Shown: positions 25,450 to 36,878, counted from the stretch's first letter. The stretch is 64,000 bases of DNA from Aulostomus chinensis (GCA_037954235.1 JBBMOA010000019.1:11378805-11442804); one strand, 5' to 3'. Notes: generated from the letters alone by a model not told the origin. A program made the numbers and translations.

Positions 25450-26875
25450 GTTCCCAGGTGGAGAGAATGTATCCGGGAAGATATAGATTCTTTCTGCGGT
25501 GGCTCGTCCGACGGGGGAGAGAAACCAGAGGGGAACTGATGGATCTTGAACTCCTGGACTTTTCATTGAACAAGAAAACAAAACAAACAAACAAAAAACA
25601 AACAAACATATCAATCCATGCCCTGAAACTGCCACGCTGGAGCACAAAGACAGGCGCAACACTGTTCGTTATCTACTGCTGCTTCTTGGAGCATGAAACA
25701 AAACAAACAGCTGCATTTCTGACTTTTACAGAGTATATTTTAAAATCTTTTTATTTTTCCTTAAGATACTGATATTTCTAATGCAAGCAGTTGGTGAGCA
25801 AATGGGTAAAAGATTATGTGAGGGTTTTTTTTTTGGGCTCTAATTTGTGCAACTGTTGGTGATAACTATAGCAATTACGTTTCCAATAACAGCAGGAAGC
25901 CAGCAACAGCCTACAATCATAATTTTCTTAAGTATAATACGGCAATATGGAAATATTTAATGTGATTCTGTCAAATCTGTGTGGTTGTGTTTTATGCTGT
26001 TTCTCTAAACACACTATATATTGGTTTTGTCCTTAAAGACTTTTGTCAAACCCTGGTTAAGGAAAGCCGTTATTTGTTTTTGTAATTATGTGTAATGTAG
26101 CAACTCCGACTTAACCAACATCATGCCCATTTTACTGTGATATATATGTCATTTTTCAGTGTGCATAAGATGAACAGACTGCAAAAGTGTAGCTAATGGC
26201 GACTGTTGTAGGCTTTATACAGTGTGTTGTCGCTCTGAATATTACCCCTCAGGAAATACTCAGACGACATAAAACATTTACAGGTTTGTTTGCAGTGTAA
26301 CTCACGGAGGAGGGCGAGAGCGTTAAAATGAGATGAAAGACAGCCGCTCTGTTCATGCTTACATTTTTATGAGAGAGCTTTGATAAATGTGATGCCTGTT
26401 GGGTTTTTGTGAGTCTGTCGCGTCTACAGAACAGTCCTGAAGTGAAACTGTTCACTTTGGTGTAACCGTTAATACCTCAGAATGATTTGAACAATCAGCC
26501 TCATCCATCAACTGCCCCTGTAGCATAATCTGTAATTAAATTCATCACTTAAAGGAGCAGTCATTTCTTTATGAACAAAAGCCAAAGAAAGTTTACACAA
26601 ACGTTTGAATTCCATTCAGCGCGGTGAAGTGTATGCAGCATTTTTAGAAGTATGAGCTGAACAGATTTTCAAAATGGCTGCTTGAAGCCCTTTGGACCCC
26701 GGGGCAGCTAAATTATTGGTTGACCGTTCATAAATTGACAATGGGGGTAAATGCATGAGGTCAAGTCCAGATACTCTTCTAAAAGCAACTCTTAGTGATT
26801 TTAGTTGTCTGAACTGTGTAAAACTATGCATGCTCAAAGCAATTGCAATTTGTAGCAGAATATATAGAAAATAAA
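25450..26875 (+). other. cabp1: Probable cabp1 3' UTR with candidate poly(A) signal
   Basis: No coding sequence follows the stop at 25447-25449. The first canonical AATAAA with a GT-rich downstream stretch that I noticed is at 26870-26875, followed by GTGTACATGC and GTTTGTGTCG. If it is used, the 3' UTR would be about 1.4 kb. The assignment is inference; earlier weak signals may be used instead. Confidence 0.4.
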
Positions 26876-27006
26876 GGTTTTTATGAAATAGTGTACATGC
26901 AAGGTTTGTGTCGTATCATTCATGTCGTGAGGACCTTTCTTTCATAAGATATCAGAAATACAGTACATGTAGGTTTGGCAGGTATTTAGCAATGTTGATA
27001 TTATCC

Positions 27007-27362
27007 ATCCATCCATCCATCCATCCAGTTACGGGTTACAGGGGGGGTGGATCCTATCCCAGCAGCCTTCAGGCGAGAGGCGGGGTTCACCCTGGACAGG
27101 TCACCAGTCCATCACAGGACCAACACATAGAGACAGACAACCATTCACACTCACAGTCACACCTACGGTCAATTTAGAGTATCAATCAGCCTCGTCCCCT
27201 CTTGATGTCTTTGGACTGTGGGAGGAAGCTGGAGTACCAGAGAGAACCCACACAGGAACAGGGAGAACATGGAGACTCACACAGAAAGATCCTGTGATGG
27301 AGCCAGGACTCAAACCCGGAACCTTCTTGCTATGAAGTGTAAGTGCTAACCACTGTGCCGCC
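27007..27362 (-). mobile_element. tRNA-like SINE copy 2, with near-perfect target duplication
   Basis: The copy is in reverse orientation: it begins with a (CATC)n tail and ends with the complement of the GGCACAGTGGT head. GTTGATATTATCC (26994-27006) before it and GTCGATACTATCC (27363-27375) after it match at 11 of 13 bases. The body carries the complements of the same internal blocks as the other copies. It lies between cabp1 and the gpat4-like gene. Confidence 0.85.
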
Positions 27363-27975
27363 GTCGATACTATCCGTAACCTGTATTAAGCTTATATCAT
27401 TATATAAAGAGCCACTTTATATATATTCTTAAATATGGATGAAGTTTTAGGTTTGATTTAATGGATCAAAGTTAGGATTATTCAAATGTCCCCCAACAAT
27501 TTAAAGGGATAGATCATCTAAAAATGAATATTCATTCATTACCTAGTCAGTCAGTCAGGTGAAGCAGTTTTTTGAAGTGGAAGACTTTGATTACTTCAGG
27601 TAAGCAATTTGGAGATATTTTACAAATTTGTTATGTATTTTTTCTGCTGATGTTTGATAGTTGGTGTCCATTTACTTGAGTTGTTTGAGAGATACAGCAT
27701 CTTTCCCTATGAAACTCCAGCAGCATTTTATGAACCAAAAAAAATCAATCAATCAATAAAAATGTAAAATTTAATGTTCCATCCACATGATGGTGAGTAG
27801 GTAAAGACTAAATCTTCAAATCTTTATTTTGGGGTAAACTATCCCTTCAAGGCATCACCAAACATCTCATCCCTCATAAAGAGTCCTCCCCGACTTCCTC
27901 TTGACTATGAGCACCTCTACCTTAAATCAGATTTACTGTCTAAACCCAGCCCACAGTGCAGTGCCAGGAGTTCCT

Positions 27976-28000
27976 ATTGGCCAGCTGTTGCCTTGGTAAC
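27976..28000. promoter_or_regulatory. Inverted CCAAT box plus RFX-type X-box, candidate gpat4 promoter
   Basis: ATTGG (27976-27980, CCAAT on the minus strand) is followed seven bases later by GTTGCCTTGGTAAC (27987-28000). The latter fits the X-box consensus GTNRCC-N(0-3)-RGYAAC exactly. About 145 bases downstream is a strong splice donor (GTAAGT after 28143), which fits a non-coding first exon. Both sites have known meanings (NF-Y and RFX factors); that they drive the gpat4-like gene is inference from position. Confidence 0.5.
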
Positions 28001-28049
28001 CATACACTGCTGTAGCATGCTGCCAAAAGCCAGTAAAGCCCAGCAGAGT

Positions 28050-28143
28050 GTCAGATAGCTTTGGACTGAACCGTCCAGATGGACAGCAGCTCGACCGTCT
28101 GTCATCTCAATCCTGCTGCGGCTCAGGACGACTGCTAAAGCCG
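28050..28143 (+). other. Candidate non-coding first exon of the gpat4-like gene
   Basis: The segment ends AAAGCCG|GTAAGTT, a strong donor, just downstream of the X-box. It contains a 19-codon open frame (ATG at 28080, stop at 28137) that would be a small upstream ORF. The 5' edge is unknown, so the start given is approximate. The likely partner acceptor is the pyrimidine-rich CACTGCTCAG ending at 28980, directly before the coding start. Confidence 0.4.
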
Positions 28144-28467
28144 GTAAGTTAGCCATTGTCAAGCGGCTAACTCATCATTAGCTGGGGCTGGGGGGTGTTA
28201 CAGGAGTTCATCAGTTCCCATGCAAGAACTTTGTCAACCAAACTTCACTTAAAGGCATATTAATTCTGATTCTTATTTTCATGTTCTCAAAAAAAAATCT
28301 CAATTGTAGATAGGAGCAAACAATTCACGCTTTTTTTTGTATATTTGTGTGTCCTAATTCAATGGAACCATCCTGCTAAACCTGAGAGAGTTCTTTAAAA
28401 AGAGTTTTAAAGGAGGTGGAACACAAGACAGGAACTTCTCATACATGTTTCCAGCCATCACATTTGA

Positions 28468-28550
28468 ACAGAATAGAAGAGAAGGACTTCATTGTCATTA
28501 TTTTGTGCAAAATACAACAAAATTCAAGAGTGCCACTCTTAAAAAACACA
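28468..28550 (+). repeat. Interspersed repeat fragment ('cttcattgtcatt' type)
   Basis: GAATAGAAGAGAAGGACTTC, then ATTGTCATTATTTTGTGC and ACAACAAAATTC, resembles a frequent teleost fragment that I remember as a LINE/SINE 3' end. The identification is from memory only and the element boundaries are not visible. Confidence 0.35.
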
Positions 28551-28981
28551 ACTAGATGAGGAAAAACACAACATATACACATTGCAAATTTGACTTCTGA
28601 GTTGACTTATTGATGCTTACGATGTGCCGTATTATTAACAGTGACACAAAGAACGTGACGCTTGCCTGCCAACTGGAAACCTGCCATATAATGTTCATAT
28701 TTTGTGCTGGCTATGTAACAGGTTTGTTCCACCTTTCAACATGTCTTAGTGTTTCTTTCATTGGAACTCAGTTGGTGGGGGAAGTAAATCAGCGAACGTA
28801 TGAAGGAATTTTTGAACAGTTGGAGAGACATCGCGAAAATCAGAAGAATTGCAAGGCAGCTACAATAATGATAGATCAACAAGAACATTTTGTCCTACGC
28901 AGGTGACGAGTGCACCTCCATGTGGTGAGCGTCAGAAGACTCGGAGGTGTTCCATGGTGGTGTTCTGTCTCACTGCTCAGC

Positions 28982-31900
28982 ATGTCCTCTCTGATAATGG
29001 CCTGGTTGACGTTTCCTCCTGTTGGCAAGCTGCTGTGCAGGTGTCTGGGAGTCTCCATCACAGTGTGGTTCTCTCTCGTGTGCGTCTTCATCATTGTGCC
29101 AACTGTATTCGGAGTCTCTTTTGGTATCCGCCGACTCTACATGAGAACACTTCTCAGGATCTTTGAGGTGAGCCGTGTCCACCTGCGCAATGGTACAAAT
29201 CCATAGATGATTTAAGGTCATATCTCTTTGTATGAGTGGGTGGATGAATTGAAATTGATTTTCCTTTTTGAGTATATACAGTATGTTGTACTGTATGAGT
29301 TGGAACAATTACTTCACACAGAAATAATGCAGTAAAATACCACTCTTGATTTTTCTTGGCATGAATATTTTTGCAGTATCTATTTTATTCGACCCATTCA
29401 TTCCTCCATCAATTTTCTTCCACTTATCCTGTTTAAGGGTCACAGGGGGGTTAGATGTATCCCAGCAGCCTTTGGGTAAGAGGCGGGTTCACCCTGGACA
29501 GGTCACCAGTCTATCACAGGGCCAACACACAGAGACACACAACCATTCACACTCACAGTCACACCTACGGTCAATTTAGAGTATCAATCAGCCTCGTCCT
29601 CTCTTGATGTCTTTGGACTGTGGGGGGAAGCTGGAGTACCAGAGAGAACCCACACAGGAACAAGGAGAACATGGAGACTCACACAGAAAGATCCTGTGAT
29701 GGAGCCGGGGCTCAAATAAGATCCTTCTTTATGTGAGGCGACAGTGCAGACCACTGCACCACTGAAGACCATGAAAATGAATCCAGTTTTGAATTATAAA
29801 GAGAGACAATAATGGCAATCAAGGCAGTATTAGGTAGTTTTACTGAGCAGCAGAGGCCCACACTGACAAAGGTGGTAAAACACAAGAAGCTGGTGCATTC
29901 AAATCTGTTGAGTTTATAATCTTAATCCTTCAGTAGTCTTCAGCAGCACAGTTGTTTGCCATCGCAGTGTCAGTCAGAAAGAGAAGCTCCACTGCACCCT
30001 TTAAATATCCAACAAACAATAGTGGCCCAACTGCCACTGACTCCAGAAAGAGTTGGGTGACTTCAGGATGGCTATTTCGCTTCTTTTCCACCATCTGTGC
30101 TGCCTGTCATTTACAGCGGTGCTCACGTGTGTGTCACTGCTAGAGCTCCAGAGGCAAAGAGAGGACAATCTGGCAGATGCTCGCTAACATTCCCAGTGGC
30201 GCTACGCTGCAGGACTTTGATGTTGGACAAGCATTGAGTGTATGACCTCTGAAAACCAGGAGAGACCACAACTTGTCTGCTGCTCTGTCCCAGGGAATCA
30301 CTGCTATCCTCTTCTCGGTAATCCCGTCCTTGCTGCAAGGCACCCCTGGGAGCTCCCAGCTCAGAGGGATTGTTAGAAGCTCTGGGCATGTTGCTACATT
30401 GCTCACCTGAGGGACTCCAGCTTTTGTACTACTCTTTGGGGAACATGCAGTTAGCCATGGGACAGACTACCATCTGTGGTGATAAACTTTCCCTCTCTAC
30501 CCAGATTAGTGGTAGTCACAATTACTGCTGAAAATCTAAATTAGAGAGATTTCTATTGCTTTAGGGGGTTTTGCAAAACTACTTCTCCTTTCTCAGCTTG
30601 TTGTGATAGAAGCAGGCAGGAGTCATAAATTCAGTTCAGCATTTGATCCTAAACTGAAAGATCTAAAATTGACCCAAACAGCAAAAACAAAAGAAACCCA
30701 ACTAATCAGACAAGAAGAAGAAACAGGCGGCACAAAATGAGGGAAGGGAAGGAGCTGATTGGATAAGAAACCAAAGGAACGAGGCTGCGGTTGACAAGGA
30801 CTGATGAACTAACAAGACAGGTGAATCAGTCAGAATAGGTGGGAAACAGACAGGAAGTGGAACATGAGGCGAATACAGCATGACACGAAGAAAAAACAAA
30901 GAACAATATACGCTGCATCCAAATTGCCAAGTAGGTCGGATCGTAGGTCGCAGAGCAGGTCGTAAGCTGTCCGAAACCACAACTGGCGCGAGTAGCGACC
31001 TACTTCACACCTAAATTCCAGCCTAAACACGCCCATATTGTAGGTCGGTTCAGGTGCATCCTACGGAGCTCCCTATGGCCCACAATGCACCGCGGACTTC
31101 TTCTTCGTCCCCTAAAAACTTGTGGACCCGCAAGCCAAGTTTGCCACCAACAGTCTCCCCTTCTTATGCAACACCAACATTTATAGTGACTCAATGACTC
31201 AAGGTGTGTTCACACCAAACATGACGAGTGTGAACACACCTTTACAGGTGTGTTAATGTGCTTAATAATAGAGAATGAATGAAGGGTGCGCTCAGAGTGG
31301 AATGCAGTACGACAGTCAGGCCAGCAGGTGGGGCTTTTGTTAATGCTGTCTACCTAATTGCAGTATCTGTGCTCTGCCAGCAGAGGTCGTGCTTCACCAC
31401 CAATCTTCTAGGGTGTCTGAATGGTACCACCGTGTTTAGGTTGTAGAAGTAGGCTGTGGCAGTAGGTTGTAGCAGTAGGACGTAGGTTGCTACTTGGCGA
31501 TTCGGACACAGCCATAGAGATCAATCAACAGTGCAAAACCAGAGTTAGCACTAAAAATTAACTACGGCCTGCGACACTGAGGTTACTGGGAGAGTTACAG
31601 CTGTTTGGTACTGCTTCTCAAGACTCAGGGAGTCCAGTAGAAGGGTGGGCCACCATCAGCCTGGAGGTTCCTAGGACGATCAGGGCTGTTCTTGAATGTC
31701 TGCCCAACAACAAAGCATGGCAGCTTTAACTTGGTCACAAGGCATCATAATTAACTAGCATGAGATAGCAGTCACCGTAAAGCTTTGACCGTCTTGAAGT
31801 CACCTTAGCAAGGGTAGCTAGTCCTTGCTCTGCCCACTAGTTCACTGGTTTTGCTCCAAGAGGCCCCATCGAACTCTGGCCTACAACTACTCCTTTATTT

Positions 31901-34900
31901 TGGAGTAAAAAAAGAAAAAAACAGTCAAGGTTTCCAAGCAGAGTTTGAACATTTTTTTCTTGCGTTTTATCTACATGTCATCTGCATGCTTCTGAAGAAA
32001 ACAGCCCGAGTCTCCAGGGATCATGCTGCTTTCATTATTTTACTTTGATTATATTATTCTCCAACCAGGCCAAGTTCTCTTTGAATCTCTAATCTGGAAT
32101 CCATTTCAGCGGCCTTCACTAGGCTACCTAATTACTGCTTATCTAACTCCATAGCTGCTGGTCAGCTGTGGTATACAGCATTAACTTCGATGAGATCCTA
32201 AACTTACTTTATATATTCCCTCCATACATTTTTTTTTTCATTCTTTGAACTCCTTGATACTTTTAGCTACCAGAACCATTCAAATATCAAATTTCTCAGC
32301 GCTGATCACATTTGTGCGTAATTTTTTTTTTTTCAAATTTGTACCTTTTAATGCTTTTTTAAAGCACTCAGATTTTCCAGAGAAAATCTTCATATCGTCA
32401 CCTTATTAAAATGATTGCCCGAGTTATTTTTTGGCAATTTTTTTTGCCTAAAACGACTCCTGATGATGTTTTGCCTCCAGTTTTTTGTTTTCTGAAAAAC
32501 TTGAAAGAAATGACTTTTTAAAAAATCTTTTAAAAGTAATCATTTTCTTTTTTATTCCATCATAATGTTTCTTCTCCTCAATCAGTGGGCAACTGTGCGA
32601 ATGGAGATGGGTGCAAAGGAAAGGAATCAGCACCTGTATAAACCATATAGCAACGGTAAAGGTGGTCCTTTTGATCAAACTCAGCTATCTGATTTATCTA
32701 CCATTCATAAACTCAAGTGTTTGTCTTTCTCTTGCATCTACAGTTGGCATCATAGTCAAAGAATCATCTTCTCTGCAGCAGGATATCAAGGATCTGCGAG
32801 ACTCCGCCGGCTGTCTGAGCTCTGAGCCGGAGTTTGAGATGGCTGACGTCTTCTATTTCTGCCGGCGAGGTGTGGAGAGCATCGTGGACGATGAGGTGAC
32901 TAAGCGCTTTTCGGCTCAGGAGCTGGAAAGCTGGAACTTGTTGACTCGAAGTAACTACAACTTCCATCATATAAGTCTGAGACTCTCTGTCCTGTGGGTG
33001 CTGGGAGTCCTCGTCCGCTACGGCATCCTGCTGCCTCTTAGGTCAGGACTGTGAGATTCTCCTCTTGGTACAAAAGCTATGAATGGGTCTACAAGATTGT
33101 GTTCTGTTCCTGCAGGGTCACTTTGGCAGTCACTGGCATTTGTCTGCTGCTGGTACTGACTACTTTGGTGGCATTTTTACCAAATAAGGAGTAAGTTTAC
33201 CCAGATTTGTTTAGAGGCGTCTGTTGGTTTTGTTGCATTTCTTTGATAGGCCTGGTGTCATGTCCTCAGGTTTAGGTCCCACCTCAGCGAAAAGGTCCAT
33301 CTGATGTGTTACCGTATCTGTGTTAGAGCTCTCACGGCAATCATCACCTATCATCACAGGTACACGGCATTCATCAGCAGTGTCAGCTCTTGAAAAATCA
33401 GTCGAATTCTTACGAATCCCTTCTGATGTTTAATTTTAAATTGCATATTTCACGTTAAATTGCAGGGAGAACAGGCCAAAGAACGGCGGAATCTGTGTTG
33501 CCAATCATACAACACCCATCGACGTCATCATCTTGGCCAACGACGGGTGCTACTCTATGGTAGAATATTCACCTTAGAGAGAACATGCACCAAAACATTC
33601 TCTCTCTCTATGTACTTGCATGTTCTTTGGCATGAGAGGATGAATGTGTGTGTTTGGCATTTTGTGAAATCACTTACATTTTGGAGTCTTGCAGTCTACA
33701 GGGATTTGATCTTATCTGGACTTGAACTGTTCCCTCAGGTTGGTCAGGTGCACGGAGGATTGATTGGAATTGTCCAAAGAGCCATGGTCAAATCCCTTCC
33801 CCACATCTGGTTTGAGAGATCAGAAATGAAAGACCGACATCTAGTGGTCAAAAGGTACAACTGCATCATGTCAGAGTTGGTTTTTAATTGACTGGGCTAT
33901 CAACCGTGCTGCTGCTGCCGTTGCCCAGCAACCACTTGTTAATTAGGATGTGAGGATGTCACAGAGGGCGTGGCCTGTTACGTACACAGCTGAGTAATCA
34001 TATCATTAAGAGCTGCTATTCATCCGCTACATACTGGGATTTGAGTTTCATGTGAAGCATGAGAGGCGGCACAGTGGTGCAGTGGTTAGCACTGTCGCCT
34101 CACAGCAAGAAGGTTCCGGGTTTGAGCCGCGGTGGATGGATGGATGGATGAAGCATGAGTAGAACGTTAAGAGCGGTTCTTCTATTCGACACATTTTGTT
34201 AGAAAACAAGCTTTGTCTTTATGATTGCAAAAACTAGCTGCAAATTCTTCCACTCGCAGACACAATCTCACACGCATGGTCCTGCTATGTAAAAGAGCAG
34301 AAACAAAATTTTTTTTAAAATATAGAAAACAAAAAAAACTAAAAAAAAACAAATGTCAATCCCTGCTTGTAACTTCTCCTTTTATTGGATTATCTCCTTT
34401 TATTGGAACTGCCTTCTCTCCTGTGGCCCAGCACCACCAGACATGGCGCACACATGGCATCCCTCTCTGGGAAATCGACTGTGTTATCAAATTAATCGAA
34501 GAAACAACTGGCTGTCGAATCAAATCCCATGTTGAAGTCCAGTCTCACCTCTAAACTCCAGTTGCTGCTTGTGGATCAACCCTAGTAGAAGCGGTTGGAA
34601 ATCTGATTGGAATCACATTTCTTCGAGTGCGTCACTGGACGCTGTCGTACGTTTGTGTTTGTGTGAGAACAAATGTGATCACATTACTTGCAAATCGCAG
34701 TGTGGAGAGAAAAGATTCATCTGATGTGAGAAAATAATCTGATTTATTTGCAGTCGGAATTTTTACCCAGTGGGATGAAGCTTTCGCAGCAGCACGAACC
34801 ACTTTTCATGTGACTCAGTAGTGATTAAGTGACATACGTTTTTTTGTTGTTTCTTTTAGTTCTGCAATCACAGCAGCAGATCAGTTTATAGAGGGTTTTT

Positions 34901-35013
34901 TTTTTTAAATATTTGATTTTTACATGATCGATTGTTCTTTCAGGCTTTGTGATCATGTTGCTGACAAAACCAAACATCCCATCCTTATCTTCCCCGAGGG
35001 TGTGTATGATGCA

Positions 35014-35058
<45 letters not shown>

Positions 35059-35862
35059 CCAGGATATCAGGCAGTCCTGCTAAGAGCTTCCCCTGGTGTC
35101 GTCTACAGGAACCTGCATCAATAACACATCAGTGATGATGTTCAAAAAGGGCAGCTTTGAAATCGGCTGCACCGTCTACCCAGTAGCCATCAAGGTCGGA
35201 ATCTTTTTTTTTCTCTCCTTATGTGTAAATGATGGTTTTTTTTTAATCTATAACCGATTGTACCTTGTTTCCATCCGACAGTATGATCCTCGCTTTGGAG
35301 ACGCTTTCTGGAACAGCAGTAAGTTTGGCATGGTGACCTATCTGCTGAGGATGATGAGCAGCTGGGCCATCGTCTGTAGCGTCTGGTACCTGCCGCCTAT
35401 GAACAGAGAGGTAAATATTTGCTTTATTCAAAGAGTGAATCACGGACGATGAGTACATTTTCTATCATTTGTAGCTGCTTTGCCTTTTTTGCTGTCTTGC
35501 ATAGGAAGGAGAGGATGCAGTGCAGTTTGCCAACAGAGTGAAAGCCGCCGTAGCCGCACAAGGAGGATTAGTGGATCTTATTTGGTAAATCTCTGCTGTA
35601 AATGATATTCTGCAGATCTGAGAATTCATGTTTTGCTAGCAGCTTTAGATTAGACACAAATGGTGCAGTATTATTCCCTTCAGGGTTTATGGACGATTTA
35701 ACTAATGAGTCTGTGTGTGACGCCGTTTTCCTTCCGTACGTGTGTCCTCTCAGGGACGGAGGACTGAAACGAGAAAAGGTGAAGGACGCTTTCAAAGAGG
35801 AGCAGCAGAAACTTTACAGTAAAGTTCTAGTAGGTAACCAAGACCAGGAGGAACCAACGTGA
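28982..35862 (+). CDS. gpat4: Glycerol-3-phosphate acyltransferase 4-like (GPAT4/AGPAT6)
   Basis: This is an ER membrane enzyme that acylates glycerol-3-phosphate, the first step of glycerolipid synthesis. Twelve exons are in phase: 28982-29167, 32586-32655, 32744-33041, 33116-33190, 33270-33359, 33466-33559, 33739-33854, 34944-34999, 35109-35194, 35282-35410, 35505-35584 and 35754-35862; 462 residues (human GPAT4 456). N-terminal membrane segment with FIIVPTVFGVSFGIRRLYM (exon 1); EFEMADVFYFCRRG and DDEVTKRFSAQELESWNLL (exon 3); a hydrophobic pair around residues 140-190. Acyltransferase motif I is NHTTPID (His254, Asp259); ERSEMKDRHLV and FPEGTCINNTS (about 326-336) are the downstream motifs; the C-terminus has FKEEQQKLYSK. 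WAT-RMEMGAKERNQHLYKPYSN and DDEVTKRFSAQELESWNL favour GPAT4 over GPAT3. ATG 28982 is the first in-frame ATG after the acceptor ending at 28980. Confidence 0.92.
29410..29765 (-). mobile_element. tRNA-like SINE copy 3
   Basis: Reverse-orientation copy of the same family, with the internal order matching copy 2 block by block (ACCCTGGACAGGTCACCAGT, CACACCTACGGTCAATTTAG, TGGAGTACCAGAGAGAACCC). The tail is decayed (TTCCTCCATCAATTTTC) and I could not find a convincing target duplication. It is probably older than the other copies. Confidence 0.8.
30912..31512. mobile_element. MITE-like element with imperfect terminal inverted repeats
   Basis: The left end GCTGCATCCAAATTGCCAAG and the complement of the right end GCTGTGTCCGAATCGCCAAG agree at 16 of 20 positions, and both continue TAG. 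Both subterminal regions repeat GTAGGTCG- or GTAGGTTG-like units. No transposase frame is inside. A target duplication is not clear (ATA occurs one base outside each end). It is probably a non-autonomous DNA transposon; its superfamily is not known. Confidence 0.6.
31201..31242. repeat. Perfect 15-bp inverted repeat (hairpin)
   Basis: AAGGTGTGTTCACAC (31201-31215) and GTGTGAACACACCTT (31228-31242) are exact reverse complements around a 12-base loop, inside the MITE-like element. This may be the ends of a second, nested element or an internal palindrome. Confidence 0.9.
33920..33932. promoter_or_regulatory. Second X-box-like site in a gpat4 intron
   Basis: GTTGCCCAGCAAC fits GTNRCC-N-RGYAAC with a one-base spacer. 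It lies in the intron after exon 7 (33855-34943), a 1.1-kb intron that also holds the mini-SINE. Function is unknown; a chance match is possible. Confidence 0.3.
34064..34148 (+). mobile_element. Head-plus-tail mini-SINE (copy 4), 85 bp, with perfect 11-bp target duplication
   Basis: GCGGCACAGTGGTGCAGTGG and CACTGTCGCCTCACAGC, then AAGGTTCCGGGTTTGAGCCG, are joined directly to a (GGAT)n tail; the roughly 270-bp body of the family is absent. TGAAGCATGAG occurs at 34053-34063 and 34149-34159, so this short form looks inserted as such and not shortened after insertion. Confidence 0.85.
35014..35056. repeat. (CA)n microsatellite
   Basis: A CA run of about 21 units in the 109-base gpat4 intron between exons 8 and 9. 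It takes up nearly 40% of that intron and sits about 15 bases from the donor and about 52 from the next exon. Confidence 0.95.
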
Positions 35863-36227
35863 AGACAAATATTTAGCGTGTGAATATCCAGGAGGAGAAA
35901 AGCAACCCAGATCCACAAAAGGATTGCAAGGACACAGTGAGAGTATGACAGGGATTTGTACCAAGCTCCAAGCCAAAGAATAGTCTTACATTTTGCATTG
36001 ATTTGGACATCTCATCGTCTGTATATTGTGAAAATAGGAAAAGCTACATTTATTAGGTTTTATCAGAATATTGAAAAGTTTTAATAGGGTCAGTTGTCAT
36101 TGCATTTTTGCTAATTGTTCAAATATCACAGTCAGGATATTTACCCTTCTCTGTTTTACTGAAAACGTCTTCTGTTTTAAAGCCTCATCAGAAACATAAT
36201 ATATCGTGTACCCTGTATGCCACCTTG

Positions 36228-36640
36228 AAATGTGACTGTCACAGTGACCTTTGACCTCTAAAACATTCTAAGCTCATCAATGAGTCTCAGGATATGCTTG
36301 TTCTCAATTTGTTGAAAATCCCTCAATGAATGTGAATTCACAGTGACTTTGACGTTTGACCGCCAAAATCTTTTTTTCAATTCATCCTGGAGTCCCAATG
36401 GAAAGTTTTGCCCAGTTTGAACAAAGTCCCCCAAATTGCATACCTGTGAAATCCTACTGACCTTGACCTTTGACCTCCAAAATTTTTTCCACCTCATCTG
36501 TGTGTCCCAGTGGATAGTTGAGCCGAGTTTGAACGAATTCTGTCAAGGCGCTCCCTTGAGGTGGCCGTGACTTCGACCTCTGATCACCAAAATTGTTCAT
36601 CCAGGAGTACCAGGGGACATTTGTGCACAATAAAAAAAAA
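36228..36640. repeat. Roughly 110-bp tandem repeat with TGACCTTTGACC motifs
   Basis: About four diverged units each begin near a TGACC(T)TTGACC block (36245, about 36344, 36458 and about 36568) and continue with CAAAAT..., 'tca(t/c)...agt/c' and TTTGA(A)...-type stretches in the same order. The block is a common teleost interspersed type as I remember it. The first and third units hold perfect TGACCT-T-TGACCT sites. Confidence 0.7.
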
Positions 36641-36875
36641 ATTTAAATCCCTACTGGTTCCCTGAGATGTTCACATCAGAATGAGACATGATAGAGAGAT
36701 GTACTGAAATACCTCCAGCCCACGAATGACAAACCGCTGTGGTACTACAGTAATACTACAACCTACACATCACACAGATGAAGAAGGAAGAATTAAACCG
36801 ACCACAACTGAAAAAATTCAATCACCTTTTTTAAAAAAAGAGATGAGTTAAATACCTCCTACTACAACTGTTACA

Positions 36876-36878
<3 letters not shown>

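Larger units (their letters stand above)
29168..32585. other. gpat4-like intron 1
   Basis: A 3.4-kb intron (donor GTGAGC, acceptor ATCAG) that holds SINE copy 3 and a roughly 600-bp element with inverted ends. The remainder is unremarkable, and no extra exon was recognised. Confidence 0.6.

Noticed and set aside
28849..29166. 105-codon plus-strand frame overlapping gpat4 exon 1
   Set aside because: It is another frame of the same exon with no family resemblance; the GPAT4-like frame from 28982 splices in phase with eleven further exons.
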